26,761 bases of DNA from an uncultured Eubacteriales bacterium (GCA_900555855.1 USML01000014.1:1-26761), one strand, 5' to 3'; positions 6,716 through 15,865 are shown, counted from the first letter of the stretch. A program made the numbers and translations. The notes: generated from the sequence alone by a model not told the origin.

Positions 6716-7480
6716 TCAGCAAAAATCCACGCGTGCTGCTTCGGCACAGCGGCCGTCTGCACCGATGGTGAACACGGCACCCTGCAGGCGCACATCCCGG
6801 TCGGAGGGCTGGAACCGCTCGGTCAGGTTGCCTCGGAACATGTTCAGGCTTTGCTCCCAGCGAACGCCCAAAACAGAATCCTGCCCGCCGGTCATGCCAA
6901 GGTCAGTGATATAGCCCGTCCCGCCGCTGAGGATGCGGATATCTGCCGTGGGCACATGGGTGTGTGTGCCCCAGACGGCGGCAGCACGGCCGTTGAGATG
7001 ATAGCCCATGGCCAGCTTTTCCGAGGTGGCTTCCGCATGAAAATCCACCAGATAGATCTCCGCCTCCACCTCCTGAAAGAGCCGGTCGGCCATAACAAAG
7101 GGCGAGGACGCGTGATAATCCAGATTCACCTGCCCCTGCAGATTGCAGACGCAGACCTGCCTGCCGCAGCATTCCATAAGGACATAGCCCTGCCCGGGCT
7201 GCTGGGGCGGGAAGTTCATGGGCCGGAGGATCTGGCGGTGATCGTCCAGATAATCACAGATCTGCCGGTTGCCGAAGGTGTGGTTGCCCAGGGTGATCAC
7301 ATCCGCGCCGGCAGAAAAGATATCGTCCGCCAGTCGGGGCGTGATGCCGCGGCCTGCCGCGTTTTCACCGTTGACCACCGTCAGGTCTGCACCCAGCCGC
7401 TGCTGGAGCAGCCGAAGCTTCCGGCAGAGCAGATCCACGCCGGGCTCGCCCACCACATCGCCGATGGCAAGAACGATCAT
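6716..7480 (-). CDS. ymdB: YmdB-type metallophosphoesterase
   Basis: Homologue of B. subtilis YmdB (TIGR00282 family), a calcineurin-like phosphoesterase acting on 2',3'- and 3',5'-cyclic nucleotides that affects biofilm formation and motility. The 254-residue protein shows the metal-binding motifs in order: GDVVG (Asp8), VNGENAAGRG, LGNHTFGN, VDFHAEATSEK and WGTHTHVPTAD. The start at 7480 (MIVLAIGDVVG) is chosen because the motif begins at residue 7 in the family and GGAGGG lies just upstream. The longer frame from 7555 adds 25 residues that overlap the predicted promoter. First gene of ymdB-pgeF. Confidence 0.94.
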   Translation of the reverse strand: MIVLAIGDVVGEPGVDLLCRKLRLLQQRLGADLTVVNGENAAGRGITPRLADDIFSAGADVITLGNHTFGNRQICDYLDDHRQILRPMNFPPQQPGQGYVLMECCGRQVCVCNLQGQVNLDYHASSPFVMADRLFQEVEAEIYLVDFHAEATSEKLAMGYHLNGRAAAVWGTHTHVPTADIRILSGGTGYITDLGMTGGQDSVLGVRWEQSLNMFRGNLTERFQPSDRDVRLQGAVFTIGADGRCAEAARVDFC

Positions 7481-7526
7481 AAGCCCTCCCTCTCCCGGCT
7501 CGGGCCGGGACGATCCGAATGCTATT

Positions 7527-7555
7527 ATTATAAGCAGTTTTTCTTCAGGACACAA
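7527..7555 (-). promoter_or_regulatory. Predicted ymdB-pgeF promoter
   Basis: On the minus strand TTGTGT (7555-7550), exactly 17 bases, then a perfect TATAAT (7532-7527). Transcription would start near 7520, 40 bases before the ymdB ATG. Confidence 0.75.
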
Positions 7556-7642
7556 CGGGAAACCTGACGAATTTTCAAGAAAACCTTTTCTTTTTTTCGG
7601 CTGCAGGCGGCAGAACGGTAAAGATGCGGCAAAGCATTTGGC

Positions 7643-7681
7643 TTTACGCGAATTTTACAGAAACAGGGTCGTGGATTTGAC
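7643..7681 (+). promoter_or_regulatory. Pho-box-like direct repeats upstream of the phosphate transporter gene
   Basis: TTTACG (7643-7648) and TTTACA (7654-7659) are spaced 11 bases centre to centre, with a weaker in-phase TTTGAC at 7676-7681. This resembles the TTAACA-type direct repeats with 11-base period bound by PhoP in Bacillus. The function is inferred from spacing and from the phosphate-related gene downstream. Confidence 0.4.
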
Positions 7682-7688
7682 CTTCATC

Positions 7689-7697
7689 TGCTATACT
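7689..7697 (+). promoter_or_regulatory. Extended -10 promoter element for the Na/Pi cotransporter gene
   Basis: TG-C-TATACT at 7689-7697 is an extended -10. No good -35 is found 16-18 bases upstream, as expected for an activated promoter. The start codon lies about 46 bases downstream of the predicted start of transcription. Confidence 0.5.
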
Positions 7698-7750
7698 GCA
7701 TCAGAGTAAAATGGAAAAAGCGCGGCGGCGCCGCGAAAGGAGAACTGTGT

Positions 7751-9496
7751 ATGGATCTGTTTCAGTTTTTGAATATGATCGGCGGGCTGAGTCTGTTTCT
7801 GTTCGGTATGAACCTGATGGGGCAGGCGCTGGAGCGCCGGGCCGGCTCCGGCATGCGGACGCTGCTGAGCAGGATGACCACCGGCAAGGCGGCGGGCTTT
7901 CTCACCGGCTGCGGCGTCACTGCCGTGATTCAGAGCTCCTCTGCCACCACGGTGATGGTAGTCGGCTTTGTCAACTCCGGCCTGATGACGCTGCGACAGG
8001 CCATTCATGTGATCATGGGCGCTAATGTAGGTACTACCGTCACTGCCTGGATCCTTTCGCTGGGCGGCATCAGCGGCGACAGCATCGTGGTTCAGCTGCT
8101 GAAGCCTACCTCCTTTACGCCGGTGATGGCGCTGATTGGCGTGGCGCTGCTGCTGTTCAGCAAGTCCTCCAAAAAGAAGGACAGCGGCACCATCCTTTTG
8201 GGCTTTGCCGTTTTGATGTTTGGTATGGATGCTATGACGGGAGCTGTCTCCGGTCTGGCGGAGGTTCCCGCCTTCCGGGAGCTGTTTCTTATGTTCCGCA
8301 ACCCGCTGCTGGGCCTGCTGGCCGGCGCGGTGCTGACAGGCATCATCCAGTCCAGCTCTGCCTCCGTGGGTATTCTGCAGGCGCTGGCCGCCACGGGTCA
8401 GGTGCCCCTCAGCGCAGCCATCCCCATCATCATGGGCCAGAATATCGGCACCTGCGTGACGGCGCTGCTCTCCTCTGTGGGCGCCAACCGCAATGCCCGC
8501 CGCGCCGCCTTTGTCCATCTTTCCTTTAATATTATCGGCTCCACCGTTTTACTGACCGTCTTTTCTCTGGTGCAGGGGCTGTTTCATCCGGCGATTTTTG
8601 CCGGGCCGGCGGACCAGTTCAATATCGCCATTGCCCATACTGCCTTTAATCTGCTGTGTGTGGCCATGCTGACGCCCGCCTCCCAGCTGCTGGAGAAGCT
8701 GGCCATGCGGGTCATTCCCGACGCCAGAGAGCCGGAAAAGAACGCGCGGCTGGATGAGCGTCTGCTGGCCACGCCGCCGCTGGCGCTGGCACAGTGCGAA
8801 AAGCAGGCCAGCAGCATGGCGGAGGAGGCTGTGACTGCGCTGGAGGAGGGCTTGCAGGCCTTTGAGACCTATACGCCCGCTCTGGCGGAGGAGATCCGCC
8901 GCAGGGAGGACAAGACCGACCGGGCAGAGGACCGGCTGGGCAACTATCTGATCCGCCTTTCCGCCCAGCCCCTGAGCCAGGCAGACAGCGAGGAGGCCGC
9001 CAAGCTGCTGAAGGTCATCGGCGATTTTGAGCGCATCGCAGACCATGCCGTCAATCTGCTGGATTCGGCCGAGGAGCTGCGGGACAAGCAGCTGGCCTTT
9101 TCCGAAGCGGCAAGGCGGGAGCTTTCCGTGCTTACTGCCGCCGTCCGGGAGGTGCTGCAGCTGGCGCTGACCGCCTTTACCCAAAACGATCTGGAGGCCG
9201 CCTTCCGGGTGGAGCCGCTGAAGGAGGTCATCGACGGCCTGAAGGAGCAGCTGCGCACCCGGCATATCCTGCGGCTGCAGAAGGGCGAATGCCAGGTGGA
9301 GACGGGCTTTGTCTGGTCTGATCTGCTGACCAGCCTGGAGCGAGCTGCAGACCATAGCTCCAATATCGCCGGCTGCGTCATTGATGCAGACCAGCACCGG
9401 CTGGATCTGCATCAGACCCTGCGGGCCGTCCGGCAGGAGAGCGAGGATTTCCGCCAGGCCTATCGGGCCTATGTGGAAAAATACGCCCTTTCCTGA
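7751..9496 (+). CDS. Na/Pi cotransporter family protein with PhoU-like C-terminal domain
   Basis: Membrane protein of 581 residues related to NptA/YjbB. The first part has two inverted Na_Pi_cotrans repeats, each with the substrate motif: GVTAVIQSSSATT (residues 56-67) and TGIIQSSSAS (196-205). The second part, from about residue 350, is a soluble helical PhoU-like domain (including DFERIADHAVNLL and LERAADHSSNIA). E. coli YjbB exports phosphate and shares this layout; the direction here is not known. The ATG has AAGGAG 8 bases upstream. The gene stands alone, divergent from ymdB, behind Pho-box-like repeats and before a hairpin terminator. Confidence 0.93.
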   Translation: MDLFQFLNMIGGLSLFLFGMNLMGQALERRAGSGMRTLLSRMTTGKAAGFLTGCGVTAVIQSSSATTVMVVGFVNSGLMTLRQAIHVIMGANVGTTVTAWILSLGGISGDSIVVQLLKPTSFTPVMALIGVALLLFSKSSKKKDSGTILLGFAVLMFGMDAMTGAVSGLAEVPAFRELFLMFRNPLLGLLAGAVLTGIIQSSSASVGILQALAATGQVPLSAAIPIIMGQNIGTCVTALLSSVGANRNARRAAFVHLSFNIIGSTVLLTVFSLVQGLFHPAIFAGPADQFNIAIAHTAFNLLCVAMLTPASQLLEKLAMRVIPDAREPEKNARLDERLLATPPLALAQCEKQASSMAEEAVTALEEGLQAFETYTPALAEEIRRREDKTDRAEDRLGNYLIRLSAQPLSQADSEEAAKLLKVIGDFERIADHAVNLLDSAEELRDKQLAFSEAARRELSVLTAAVREVLQLALTAFTQNDLEAAFRVEPLKEVIDGLKEQLRTRHILRLQKGECQVETGFVWSDLLTSLERAADHSSNIAGCVIDADQHRLDLHQTLRAVRQESEDFRQAYRAYVEKYALS

Positions 9497-9523
9497 TCTG
9501 CTTTTTCCTTCTCATTCCTTTCC

Positions 9524-9566
9524 CTTCCCCCGTCCGGCGATGTCCGGCGGGGGAAGCGCTGTTTTT
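9524..9566 (+). terminator. Terminator after the Na/Pi cotransporter gene
   Basis: Nine-base-pair perfect stem, CTTCCCCCG (9524-9532) with CGGGGGAAG (9548-9556), further CCGG/CCGG pairing inside, then CGCTG and five T at 9562-9566. The T-tract is offset by about five bases, so efficiency is uncertain. Confidence 0.65.
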
Positions 9567-9578
9567 CGGAGGTTTTGC

Positions 9579-9607
9579 GTGACAAGAGCCACAAAGAATG
9601 GTATAAT
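9579..9607 (+). promoter_or_regulatory. Predicted promoter of the serine hydrolase-nagZ operon
   Basis: GTGACA (9579-9584), 17-base spacer, perfect TATAAT (9602-9607). The start codon is at 9647, with an AGGAGG-like box just before it. Confidence 0.75.
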
Positions 9608-9646
9608 CAAAGACAATATTCTGATTGAAAAGCAGGAGGAAGCCCT

Positions 9647-11080
9647 ATGAATGAGAAAAAACTGACCCTTGCACTGGAGCAGGCGCTGACGCGCATCACC
9701 CGGGAGACCGGTCTGGTGGGCGGCGTTGTGGATGTGGTTCAGGGCGGCAAGGTGACCTTTACCTATCACTATGGCTATGCTGACCGGGAAAACGGGATCC
9801 CCATGGATCAGGACACCCTGTTCGATGTGGCCTCCACCTCCAAGGCCTGGACGGTGATGCTGGCGGCGCAGGCCATCGACGAGGGCCTGCTCACCTGGGA
9901 CGGCCCCATCCGGGATGTGATCCCCGAGTTTCAGATGACGGACGAATACGCCGCCGCTCATCTTTCCGTGCGGGATCTGGCCAGCCATCGCTCCGGCCTA
10001 CCCGGCCACGATTTCCTCCGGGAAAAGATCTTCGGCGACCGGGAAAACCTCATGCGCAAGCTGAAGGATCTGGAGTTCAGCTGCGGCTTCCGCTCCAAAT
10101 ATCAGTATAACAACCACCTGTTCATCCTGCTGGGCTATCTGGTGGAGCGGGCCCGGGGCGGTATGCTCTGGGAGGATCAGATCGTGAAGTATATCGCGGA
10201 GCCGCTGGGCGTGGATCCCATCCGCTTCCGGGGCGTCAAGGCCGACATGACCAACATCCATCCCGCGCTGCCCTACTGCAGCGACGGCTATCAGGCCCAG
10301 CGCTGCGGCTACGCCACCAATTACCACAGCGCCCCCTGCGGCGGCATCCGCATCAGCATGAAGAATATGGCGAAGTGGATCGCGGCCATGAGCCGGGGCG
10401 GCGTTACCGAAAGCGGCGCGCGGCTGTGTTCTGAGGAGCAGTATCAAAACATCATCGCCCCGGTGATCTCCGCGCCGGAGGAGGATTGCTTCTGGCTGAA
10501 AAACTCCAGCTATGCCCAGGGCTGGATCAATGCCGATTATAAGGGCACCAATGTGGTCTTCCACAGCGGCGGGCTCACCGGCTTCAATACCCAGGTGGGC
10601 TTTTTGCCCGGGCAGGACTGCGGCTATGTGATGTGCTTCAACACCGGCACCACCCCCGCCCATCAGGTGTCCCGGGCCATCGTGCTGGATGCGCTCACCG
10701 CCGGCCAGCCGGAGGACAGCTACGACAATATGATCGACGCCTGGCTCCAGCGCCGGGACCGGATGCGCCAGAAGGTGCTGGCCAATGCAGAGGGCGTCCC
10801 CGTCACCCGGGAGAGCCATCCGCAGCTGATGGGCACTTACCGGCACCCTGCCTATGAGGAGTTCACCATCGACGAGCAGGAGGGCCGTCTGCGGTTCCAT
10901 TACGGCGATTTCGACGCCTGGCTCCAGCTCCAGAAGGACGGCCGCATCAGCAGCTTTACCGGCGTTCTGGACGGTCTGGATCCCAGCGCCATCTATCTCT
11001 ATCCCCAGGAAAACGGCGATCTGCGCATTCTCACGCCGGACAGCGGCGACCTGAAGCTGCTGTTTCGCAAGGAGGCCTGA
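9647..11080 (+). CDS. Serine hydrolase of the beta-lactamase class C / AmiE-like family
   Basis: PF00144-type serine hydrolase of 477 residues. Active-site motifs are present: S63-T-S-K66 (SxxK), Y154-N-N156 (YxN) and H306-S-G-G (HxG). After the catalytic domain, about 120 residues form a beta-rich C-terminal domain (from about residue 375, including YRHPAYEEFTID) like the lipocalin-type domains attached to this family. There is no signal peptide, so it is predicted to be cytoplasmic. It is followed with only three bases between by a NagZ-type glucosaminidase. In B. subtilis a PF00144 protein (AmiE, formerly YbbE) is a muramoyl-L-alanine amidase encoded beside nagZ, which suggests a muropeptide role. 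An esterase or beta-lactam-related activity cannot be excluded. Confidence 0.88.
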   Translation: MNEKKLTLALEQALTRITRETGLVGGVVDVVQGGKVTFTYHYGYADRENGIPMDQDTLFDVASTSKAWTVMLAAQAIDEGLLTWDGPIRDVIPEFQMTDEYAAAHLSVRDLASHRSGLPGHDFLREKIFGDRENLMRKLKDLEFSCGFRSKYQYNNHLFILLGYLVERARGGMLWEDQIVKYIAEPLGVDPIRFRGVKADMTNIHPALPYCSDGYQAQRCGYATNYHSAPCGGIRISMKNMAKWIAAMSRGGVTESGARLCSEEQYQNIIAPVISAPEEDCFWLKNSSYAQGWINADYKGTNVVFHSGGLTGFNTQVGFLPGQDCGYVMCFNTGTTPAHQVSRAIVLDALTAGQPEDSYDNMIDAWLQRRDRMRQKVLANAEGVPVTRESHPQLMGTYRHPAYEEFTIDEQEGRLRFHYGDFDAWLQLQKDGRISSFTGVLDGLDPSAIYLYPQENGDLRILTPDSGDLKLLFRKEA

Positions 11081-11083
11081 GCC

Positions 11084-12091
11084 GTGTCCGGCGCAAGGGC
11101 GGAGACGCTGCTGCGGCAGTTGACGCCGGAGCAGCAGGTGGGGCAGCTGTTTCTGATTCGCTGCCCGCAGGAGGAGGAAGAAGCGGTCATCCGCCGGTAT
11201 CAGCCCGGCGGGCTGGTGCTGTTTTCCATAGACTTTGAGGATCGCACGGCGGCGCAGTGCCAAAGCCGCATGGAAGCCCTGCAGCGGGTCTCTCGGGTGC
11301 CCATGATCGTCTCCGCCGATGAGGAAGGCGGGACCGTCTGCCGGGTCAGCCGCCAGAAGCAGCTGCGCCGGGAAAAATTTCCCGCTCCCCGGGCGCTTTA
11401 TGCTGCCGATGGCTGGGATGCGCTGGAGGCGGACTGCCGGGAAAAGTGTGCTCTGCTGCGGCAGGTGGGCGTCAATGTGAATCTGGCCCCGGTGTGCGAT
11501 CTCAGCGACGACCCCTCCCATTTCATCTATCCCCGGAGCATCTCCGGCGATCCGGCCATGGGCGAGCGCTTTGCCCGGGAGATGACGGAGGTCTCCCGGC
11601 AGTGCGGTGTGGGGACGGTGCTCAAGCACTTCCCGGGCTACGGCGGCAACGCCGACACCCATGTGGGCCTGAGCCGGGATCCCCGTCCGCTGGAGCAGTT
11701 CCGCCAGTGCGATCTGCGGCCCTTTGCTGCCGGCGCCCGGGCGGGATGCGGCGCGGTGATGATGTCCCACAACATTGTGGAGTGTGTGGACGGCAGCCGC
11801 CCTGCGTCCCTTTCCGCGCCCATGCACGCGCTTTTGCGGCAGGAGCTGGGCTTTGACGGCGTGGTCATTACCGACGATCTGAAGATGGACGCCGTCAGCG
11901 GCTTCTGGAAGCCGGAGGAGGCGGCGGTGCAGGCGGTGCTCTGCGGCAACGATATGCTGTGCGTCTCCGACTGGCAGACGCAGCTGCCCGCCGTTTTGCA
12001 GGCGGCGGAGGATGGCTCCCTGCCGGCGGCCCGTCTGCAGGAGGCCTGTCTGCGGGTGCTCCGCTGGAAGGAGCAGCTGGGCCTGCTGTAA
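11084..12091 (+). CDS. nagZ: Glycoside hydrolase family 3 beta-N-acetylhexosaminidase (NagZ type)
   Basis: Predicted to release terminal N-acetylglucosamine from muropeptides. It has 335 residues, the length of single-domain NagZ enzymes. The catalytic loop KHFPGYGGNADTH (181-193) carries the family acid/base His193. TDDLKMDA (263-270) carries the nucleophile Asp264. VSADEEGGTVCR is the usual substrate-binding DxEGG segment. The start is a GTG at 11084, chosen because AAGGAGG at 11069-11075 lies 8 bases upstream, within the end of the preceding gene; the two are translationally close. No signal peptide is visible, unlike the secreted B. subtilis NagZ, so it probably acts inside the cell. A strong terminator follows. 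Confidence 0.92.
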   Translation: MSGARAETLLRQLTPEQQVGQLFLIRCPQEEEEAVIRRYQPGGLVLFSIDFEDRTAAQCQSRMEALQRVSRVPMIVSADEEGGTVCRVSRQKQLRREKFPAPRALYAADGWDALEADCREKCALLRQVGVNVNLAPVCDLSDDPSHFIYPRSISGDPAMGERFAREMTEVSRQCGVGTVLKHFPGYGGNADTHVGLSRDPRPLEQFRQCDLRPFAAGARAGCGAVMMSHNIVECVDGSRPASLSAPMHALLRQELGFDGVVITDDLKMDAVSGFWKPEEAAVQAVLCGNDMLCVSDWQTQLPAVLQAAEDGSLPAARLQEACLRVLRWKEQLGLL

Positions 12092-12113
12092 AAAACGAAG
12101 CAAAAGAAAAGAG

Positions 12114-12149
12114 CATCCCTGCGGCGTCTGCGCTGCGGGGATGTTTTTT
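12114..12149 (+). terminator. Terminator after nagZ
   Basis: Thirteen-base-pair stem with two wobble pairs, CATCCCTGCGGCG (12114-12126) and CGCTGCGGGGATG (12131-12143), TCTG loop, six T at 12144-12149. Confidence 0.93.
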
Positions 12150-12208
12150 GTCCGGCGGCAGGCTGGGGCGGCCGCGGTTTGTCCTGCCTGTAAAATTTTC
12201 TTGCTGCA

Positions 12209-12237
12209 TTGACCATCGACCGCATCGGGGGTATACT
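12209..12237 (+). promoter_or_regulatory. Predicted promoter of the flippase gene
   Basis: TTGACC (12209-12214), 17-base spacer, TATACT (12232-12237). Transcription would start near 12244, about 36 bases before the ATG. Confidence 0.8.
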
Positions 12238-12279
12238 ATCATTATCTATGAAATGATTTTCCGGAAGGGAGGGCTGCGG

Positions 12280-13908
12280 ATGGAAAAGAAAAAAACGACC
12301 TTCATGGGCAATGTGGCCGCCATTCTGGGCTCTCAGGTGCTCATCAAGCTCATCGGCTTTATTTATAATCAGGTTCTCATCAATATGCCCGGCTTCGGCG
12401 ACCTGGGCAACGGCTACCGCACGGCAGGCTATCAGGTCTATACCATGCTGCTGGCCATCTCCTCCGTGGGCATCCCAAACGCCATCTCCAAGCTGATCTC
12501 CGAGCGGCTGACGCTGGGCGACCGGCGGGGAGCGGAGCGGGTCTTCCAGACGGCGCTGCGCCTGTTTGCCCTGATCGGCGTGGCAGGCACCGTCCTGCTC
12601 TATGCCGGGGCGGATTTCATCGCCCTGAAGCTGGTCCGCATGGACGGTGTTCAGGATACGCTGCGGGCGCTGAGCCCCTCCATCCTGTTCGTGTGCCTTT
12701 CCTCCGTGATCCGGGGCTATTTCCTGGGCCAGCAGAATGTCCGGCCCAATAACCGCTCCCAGACGCTGGAGCAGATCTTCAAGGCCACGCTGACCATCCT
12801 GATCGTCTGGCTGCTCTCCAGCACCACCGCCGCCCGGATGGCGGCGGGCGCGAACCTGGCCACCTCCATCTCCACGGCGCTGAGCTTTTTCTATCTGGTG
12901 ATCGTCCTGATCACCTTCCGCCGCCGGAACCATATGCCCCGGGCCTCCCGGGCCGCCCCGGACCACTGGAAGCAGACGGCCCGGCAGATCCTTTCCCTTT
13001 CCATCCCCATCTCCCTCAGCTCCATCATCACCACCGTGGCCCGCGTGGTGGATACGGCCACCATCTCCCGGGGCATCGCCCGGGCCTTTGCAGGAGGGAT
13101 CCCGGGGGTGGAGGGCATCCCCACGGAAGCCCAGCTGCAGGCCTATGCGGCCCAGATGTCCGGTATGCTGAACAAGGCGGACAACATCACCAACCTGCCG
13201 CTGGCCATCAATATCGCCTTTGCCACCGTTCTGGTGCCCACCATCGCCGCCGCGCTGGCGGCAGGCGACCGGAAGACGGCCTCCCGAAAGATCTCCTATT
13301 CCTATCTGATCTCCACGCTGATCATCCTGCCCTGCGCGGCGGGTCTGATCCTTCTGGCAAAGCCCTTCTTCCTGGTGTTTTATCCCCGGGCCTCCGAGGG
13401 CGCGCCCCTGCTGCAGTGGGCGGCGGTGGCGCTGATCTTTACGGCGCTGGACCAGACCATCTGCGGCAGCCTGCAGGGGCTGGGCCGGGTGCGGGTGCCC
13501 GCCTGCGGCCTGCTGTGCGGCGTGGCGGTAAAGTTTATCCTGAACCTGATCCTGATCCGCATCCCCTCCGTCAATATCTACGGCGCAGTGATCTCCTCTG
13601 TGGCCTGCCACCTGGTGGCCTTTACCGTCTGCTTCACCGCGCTGCGCCGGACCATCCCCCTGCACATGCCAACGCAGAAATACTTTGTCAAGCCCATCGT
13701 CTGCACGCTGGCCATGAGTCTTGTGACCTGGGGCAGCTACAAGCTCTGTATGCTGGTCCTGAAGTCCAATCTGGTGTCGGTGTCGGTGTCGGTGGTCCTG
13801 TCTGTGATCACCTATGCGTTCTGCGTCATCAAGCTCCATGTGCTGAACCGGAAAGAGATCATCGAGCTCCCCGGCGGCACCCGTCTGGTGCGGCTGCTGA
13901 AGCTGTAA
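12280..13908 (+). CDS. SpoVB/MurJ-type polysaccharide or lipid II flippase (MOP superfamily)
   Basis: Multidrug/oligosaccharidyl-lipid/polysaccharide (MOP) family membrane protein of 542 residues with about 14 hydrophobic segments, like SpoVB and YtgP of B. subtilis. Family-typical segments are ILGSQVLIKLIGFIYN, GYQVYTMLLAISSVGIPNAISKLISE and the later DQTICGSLQGLGRVRVP. These proteins move lipid-linked wall precursors across the membrane. Which lipid-linked glycan is moved here is not known. The ATG at 12280 follows an AAGGGAGGG box; a longer frame from 11959 overlaps nagZ and lacks homology. A short run of GGTGTC hexamers near 13773-13790 codes for alternating Val-Ser in a late membrane helix. 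Single-gene unit with its own promoter and terminator. Confidence 0.92.
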   Translation: MEKKKTTFMGNVAAILGSQVLIKLIGFIYNQVLINMPGFGDLGNGYRTAGYQVYTMLLAISSVGIPNAISKLISERLTLGDRRGAERVFQTALRLFALIGVAGTVLLYAGADFIALKLVRMDGVQDTLRALSPSILFVCLSSVIRGYFLGQQNVRPNNRSQTLEQIFKATLTILIVWLLSSTTAARMAAGANLATSISTALSFFYLVIVLITFRRRNHMPRASRAAPDHWKQTARQILSLSIPISLSSIITTVARVVDTATISRGIARAFAGGIPGVEGIPTEAQLQAYAAQMSGMLNKADNITNLPLAINIAFATVLVPTIAAALAAGDRKTASRKISYSYLISTLIILPCAAGLILLAKPFFLVFYPRASEGAPLLQWAAVALIFTALDQTICGSLQGLGRVRVPACGLLCGVAVKFILNLILIRIPSVNIYGAVISSVACHLVAFTVCFTALRRTIPLHMPTQKYFVKPIVCTLAMSLVTWGSYKLCMLVLKSNLVSVSVSVVLSVITYAFCVIKLHVLNRKEIIELPGGTRLVRLLKL

Positions 13909-13917
13909 ACAAAAATT

Positions 13918-13949
13918 GCGCTCTGAGCCGGCTCGGGGCGCTTTGTTTT
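13918..13949 (+). terminator. Terminator after the flippase gene
   Basis: Stem of GCGCTCTGAGCC (13918-13929) with GGCTCGGGGCGC (13930-13941), two G-T pairs, the central CCGG opening as the loop. The tail is TTTGTTTT. Confidence 0.85.
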
Positions 13950-13992
13950 CTGCAGAGTTTACGATTTATTTTCAGGCAAGATGGAAAAATCG

Positions 13993-14001
13993 TGCTAAAA
14001 T
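13993..14001 (+). promoter_or_regulatory. Predicted extended -10 promoter of ftsH
   Basis: TG-C-TAAAAT at 13993-14001, in an AT-rich stretch about 35 bases before the ATG. No good -35 is seen. AAGGAG at 14020-14025 serves the start codon. Confidence 0.45.
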
Positions 14002-14035
14002 ACCATTAAAAAAGTAAAAAAGGAGTGGAACGCCT

Positions 14036-15865
14036 ATGAAAGAAGTCAAATCCCCGAAAAAGCCCCTTTTGTTTTATTATGGCATCGTCCTGCTGGTGAT
14101 CCTGGTGTTCAACCTGGTGGTGTCGCCGCTGCTGCTGCGGGCGCAGGTGCAGGAGGTGGACTACGGCACCTTCATGAAGATGATCGAGGAAAAGAACATC
14201 GGCAGCGTGGAGGTGGAGGATTCCCAGATCCTGTTCACGGATAAGGATGGGACGCAGATCTACAAGACCGGCGAAATGAACGACCCCACGCTGACGGAGC
14301 GGCTCTATGCCGCCGGCGCGAAGTTCACCCGGGTGACGCAGCAGGCCACCTCCCCGCTGCTGAGCTTTTTCCTGACCTTCCTGCTGCCGATCCTGATCTT
14401 TGCCGCCCTGGGGCAGTATCTCACCAAAAAGATGATGTCGCAGGCGGGCGGCCCCAACGCCATGGCCTTTGGCCTGGGCAAGAGCAGCGCCAAGGTCTAT
14501 GTCCCCTCCAGTGACGGCATCCGCTTTGACGATGTGGCCGGCGAGGACGAAGCCAAGGAAAATCTGGCGGAGATCGTGGATTATCTCCACGACCCCAGGA
14601 AATATTCCGATGTGGGCGCTTCCATGCCCAAGGGCGTTTTGCTGGTGGGCCCTCCGGGCACCGGCAAGACCATGCTGGCCAAGGCCGTGGCCGGCGAGGC
14701 GGGCGTGCCCTTTTTCGCCATGTCCGGCTCGGAATTTGTAGAGATGTTCGTGGGCATGGGCGCCTCCAAGGTGCGGGATCTCTTTAAGCAGGCCAAGGAA
14801 AAGGCCCCCTGCATCGTGTTTATCGACGAGATCGACGCCATCGGCAAAAAGCGGGAGGGTCAGCTGGGCGGCAACGACGAGCGGGAGCAGACGCTGAACC
14901 AGCTGCTCACGGAGATGGACGGCTTTGACGGCAACAACGGCGTCATTATCCTTGCGGCGACCAACCGTCCCGAGTCGCTGGATCCTGCCCTGACCCGGCC
15001 CGGCCGGTTTGATCGCAGGGTGCCGGTGGAGCTTCCCGATCTGGCGGGCCGGGAGGCCATCCTGAAGGTCCATGCCAAAAAGATCAAGGCCGCGGCGGAT
15101 GTAGACTTTCACACCATCGCACGTATGGCGGTTGGCACCTCCGGCGCAGAGCTGGCGAATATCATCAATGAGGCGGCGCTGCGGGCCGTGCGCAATGGCC
15201 GGACCGTGGTGGAGCAGGCGGACCTGGAGGAGAGCATCGAAGTGGTCATCGCCGGCTATCAGAAGAAAAATGCCATCATGACCGATGCGGAAAAGCATGT
15301 GGTGGCCTATCATGAGATCGGCCATGCGCTGGTGGCGGCGCTGCAGGTGGATTCCGCCCCGGTGCAGAAGATCACCATCATCCCCCGCACCTCCGGCGCA
15401 CTGGGCTACACCATGCAGGTGGAGCAGAACGATAAGGTCCTCATGACCCGGGAGGAGCTGGAAAACAAGATCGCGACCCTCACCGGCGGCCGGGCGGCGG
15501 AGGAGCTGGTCTTCGGGCAGATCACCACCGGCGCCTCCAACGATATCGAACAGGCCACCAAGATCGCCCGCGCCATGATCACCCGCTATGGCATGACGGA
15601 GGAGTTTGACATGGTGGCCATGGAGACCGTTACCAATCAATACCTGGGCGGAGACACGCAGCTGGCCTGCTCCACGGAAACCCAGAAGGAGATCGACCGG
15701 AAGGTGGTGGAGACCGTCCGGACGCAGCATGAGAAGGCTCGCCGTCTGCTTTCGGAGCATCGGGACAAGCTGGACGCGCTGGCGGCCTACCTGTATGAGA
15801 AGGAGACCATCACCGGCAGTGAGTTTATGGCGATCCTCAAGGGAAAGGAAGGCGCGGAAGCATGA
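14036..15865 (+). CDS. ftsH: ATP-dependent zinc metalloprotease FtsH
   Basis: Membrane-anchored AAA+ protease that degrades misassembled membrane proteins and short-lived regulators. 609 residues. Two N-terminal membrane helices (about 11-33 and 107-127) flank a short extracytoplasmic domain. Walker A is GPPGTGKT (205-212), Walker [10 protein letters not shown] (260-268), and the second region of homology carries RPGRFDR (321-327). The zinc motif reads HEIGH (426-430) rather than the more common HEAGH, with the third ligand probably Asp503 in SNDIEQAT. All catalytic residues are present. The tail after the protease domain is short. The stop overlaps the next start (ATGA), so the DUF308 gene is translationally coupled. 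Confidence 0.97.
   Translation: MKEVKSPKKPLLFYYGIVLLVILVFNLVVSPLLLRAQVQEVDYGTFMKMIEEKNIGSVEVEDSQILFTDKDGTQIYKTGEMNDPTLTERLYAAGAKFTRVTQQATSPLLSFFLTFLLPILIFAALGQYLTKKMMSQAGGPNAMAFGLGKSSAKVYVPSSDGIRFDDVAGEDEAKENLAEIVDYLHDPRKYSDVGASMPKGVLLVGPPGTGKTMLAKAVAGEAGVPFFAMSGSEFVEMFVGMGASKVRDLFKQAKEKAPCIVFIDEIDAIGKKREGQLGGNDEREQTLNQLLTEMDGFDGNNGVIILAATNRPESLDPALTRPGRFDRRVPVELPDLAGREAILKVHAKKIKAAADVDFHTIARMAVGTSGAELANIINEAALRAVRNGRTVVEQADLEESIEVVIAGYQKKNAIMTDAEKHVVAYHEIGHALVAALQVDSAPVQKITIIPRTSGALGYTMQVEQNDKVLMTREELENKIATLTGGRAAEELVFGQITTGASNDIEQATKIARAMITRYGMTEEFDMVAMETVTNQYLGGDTQLACSTETQKEIDRKVVETVRTQHEKARRLLSEHRDKLDALAAYLYEKETITGSEFMAILKGKEGAEA

Noticed and set aside
13773..13790. Three tandem GGTGTC hexamers
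   Set aside because: They encode alternating Val-Ser in a membrane helix of the flippase; too short and in frame, so no phase-variation role is claimed.
9998..13839. Long minus-strand frames (about 700 residues) over the hydrolase, nagZ and flippase genes
   Set aside because: Antisense shadows, rich in His/Gln/Gly/Arg with no recognisable domains; plus-strand genes have clear catalytic motifs and ribosome binding sites.
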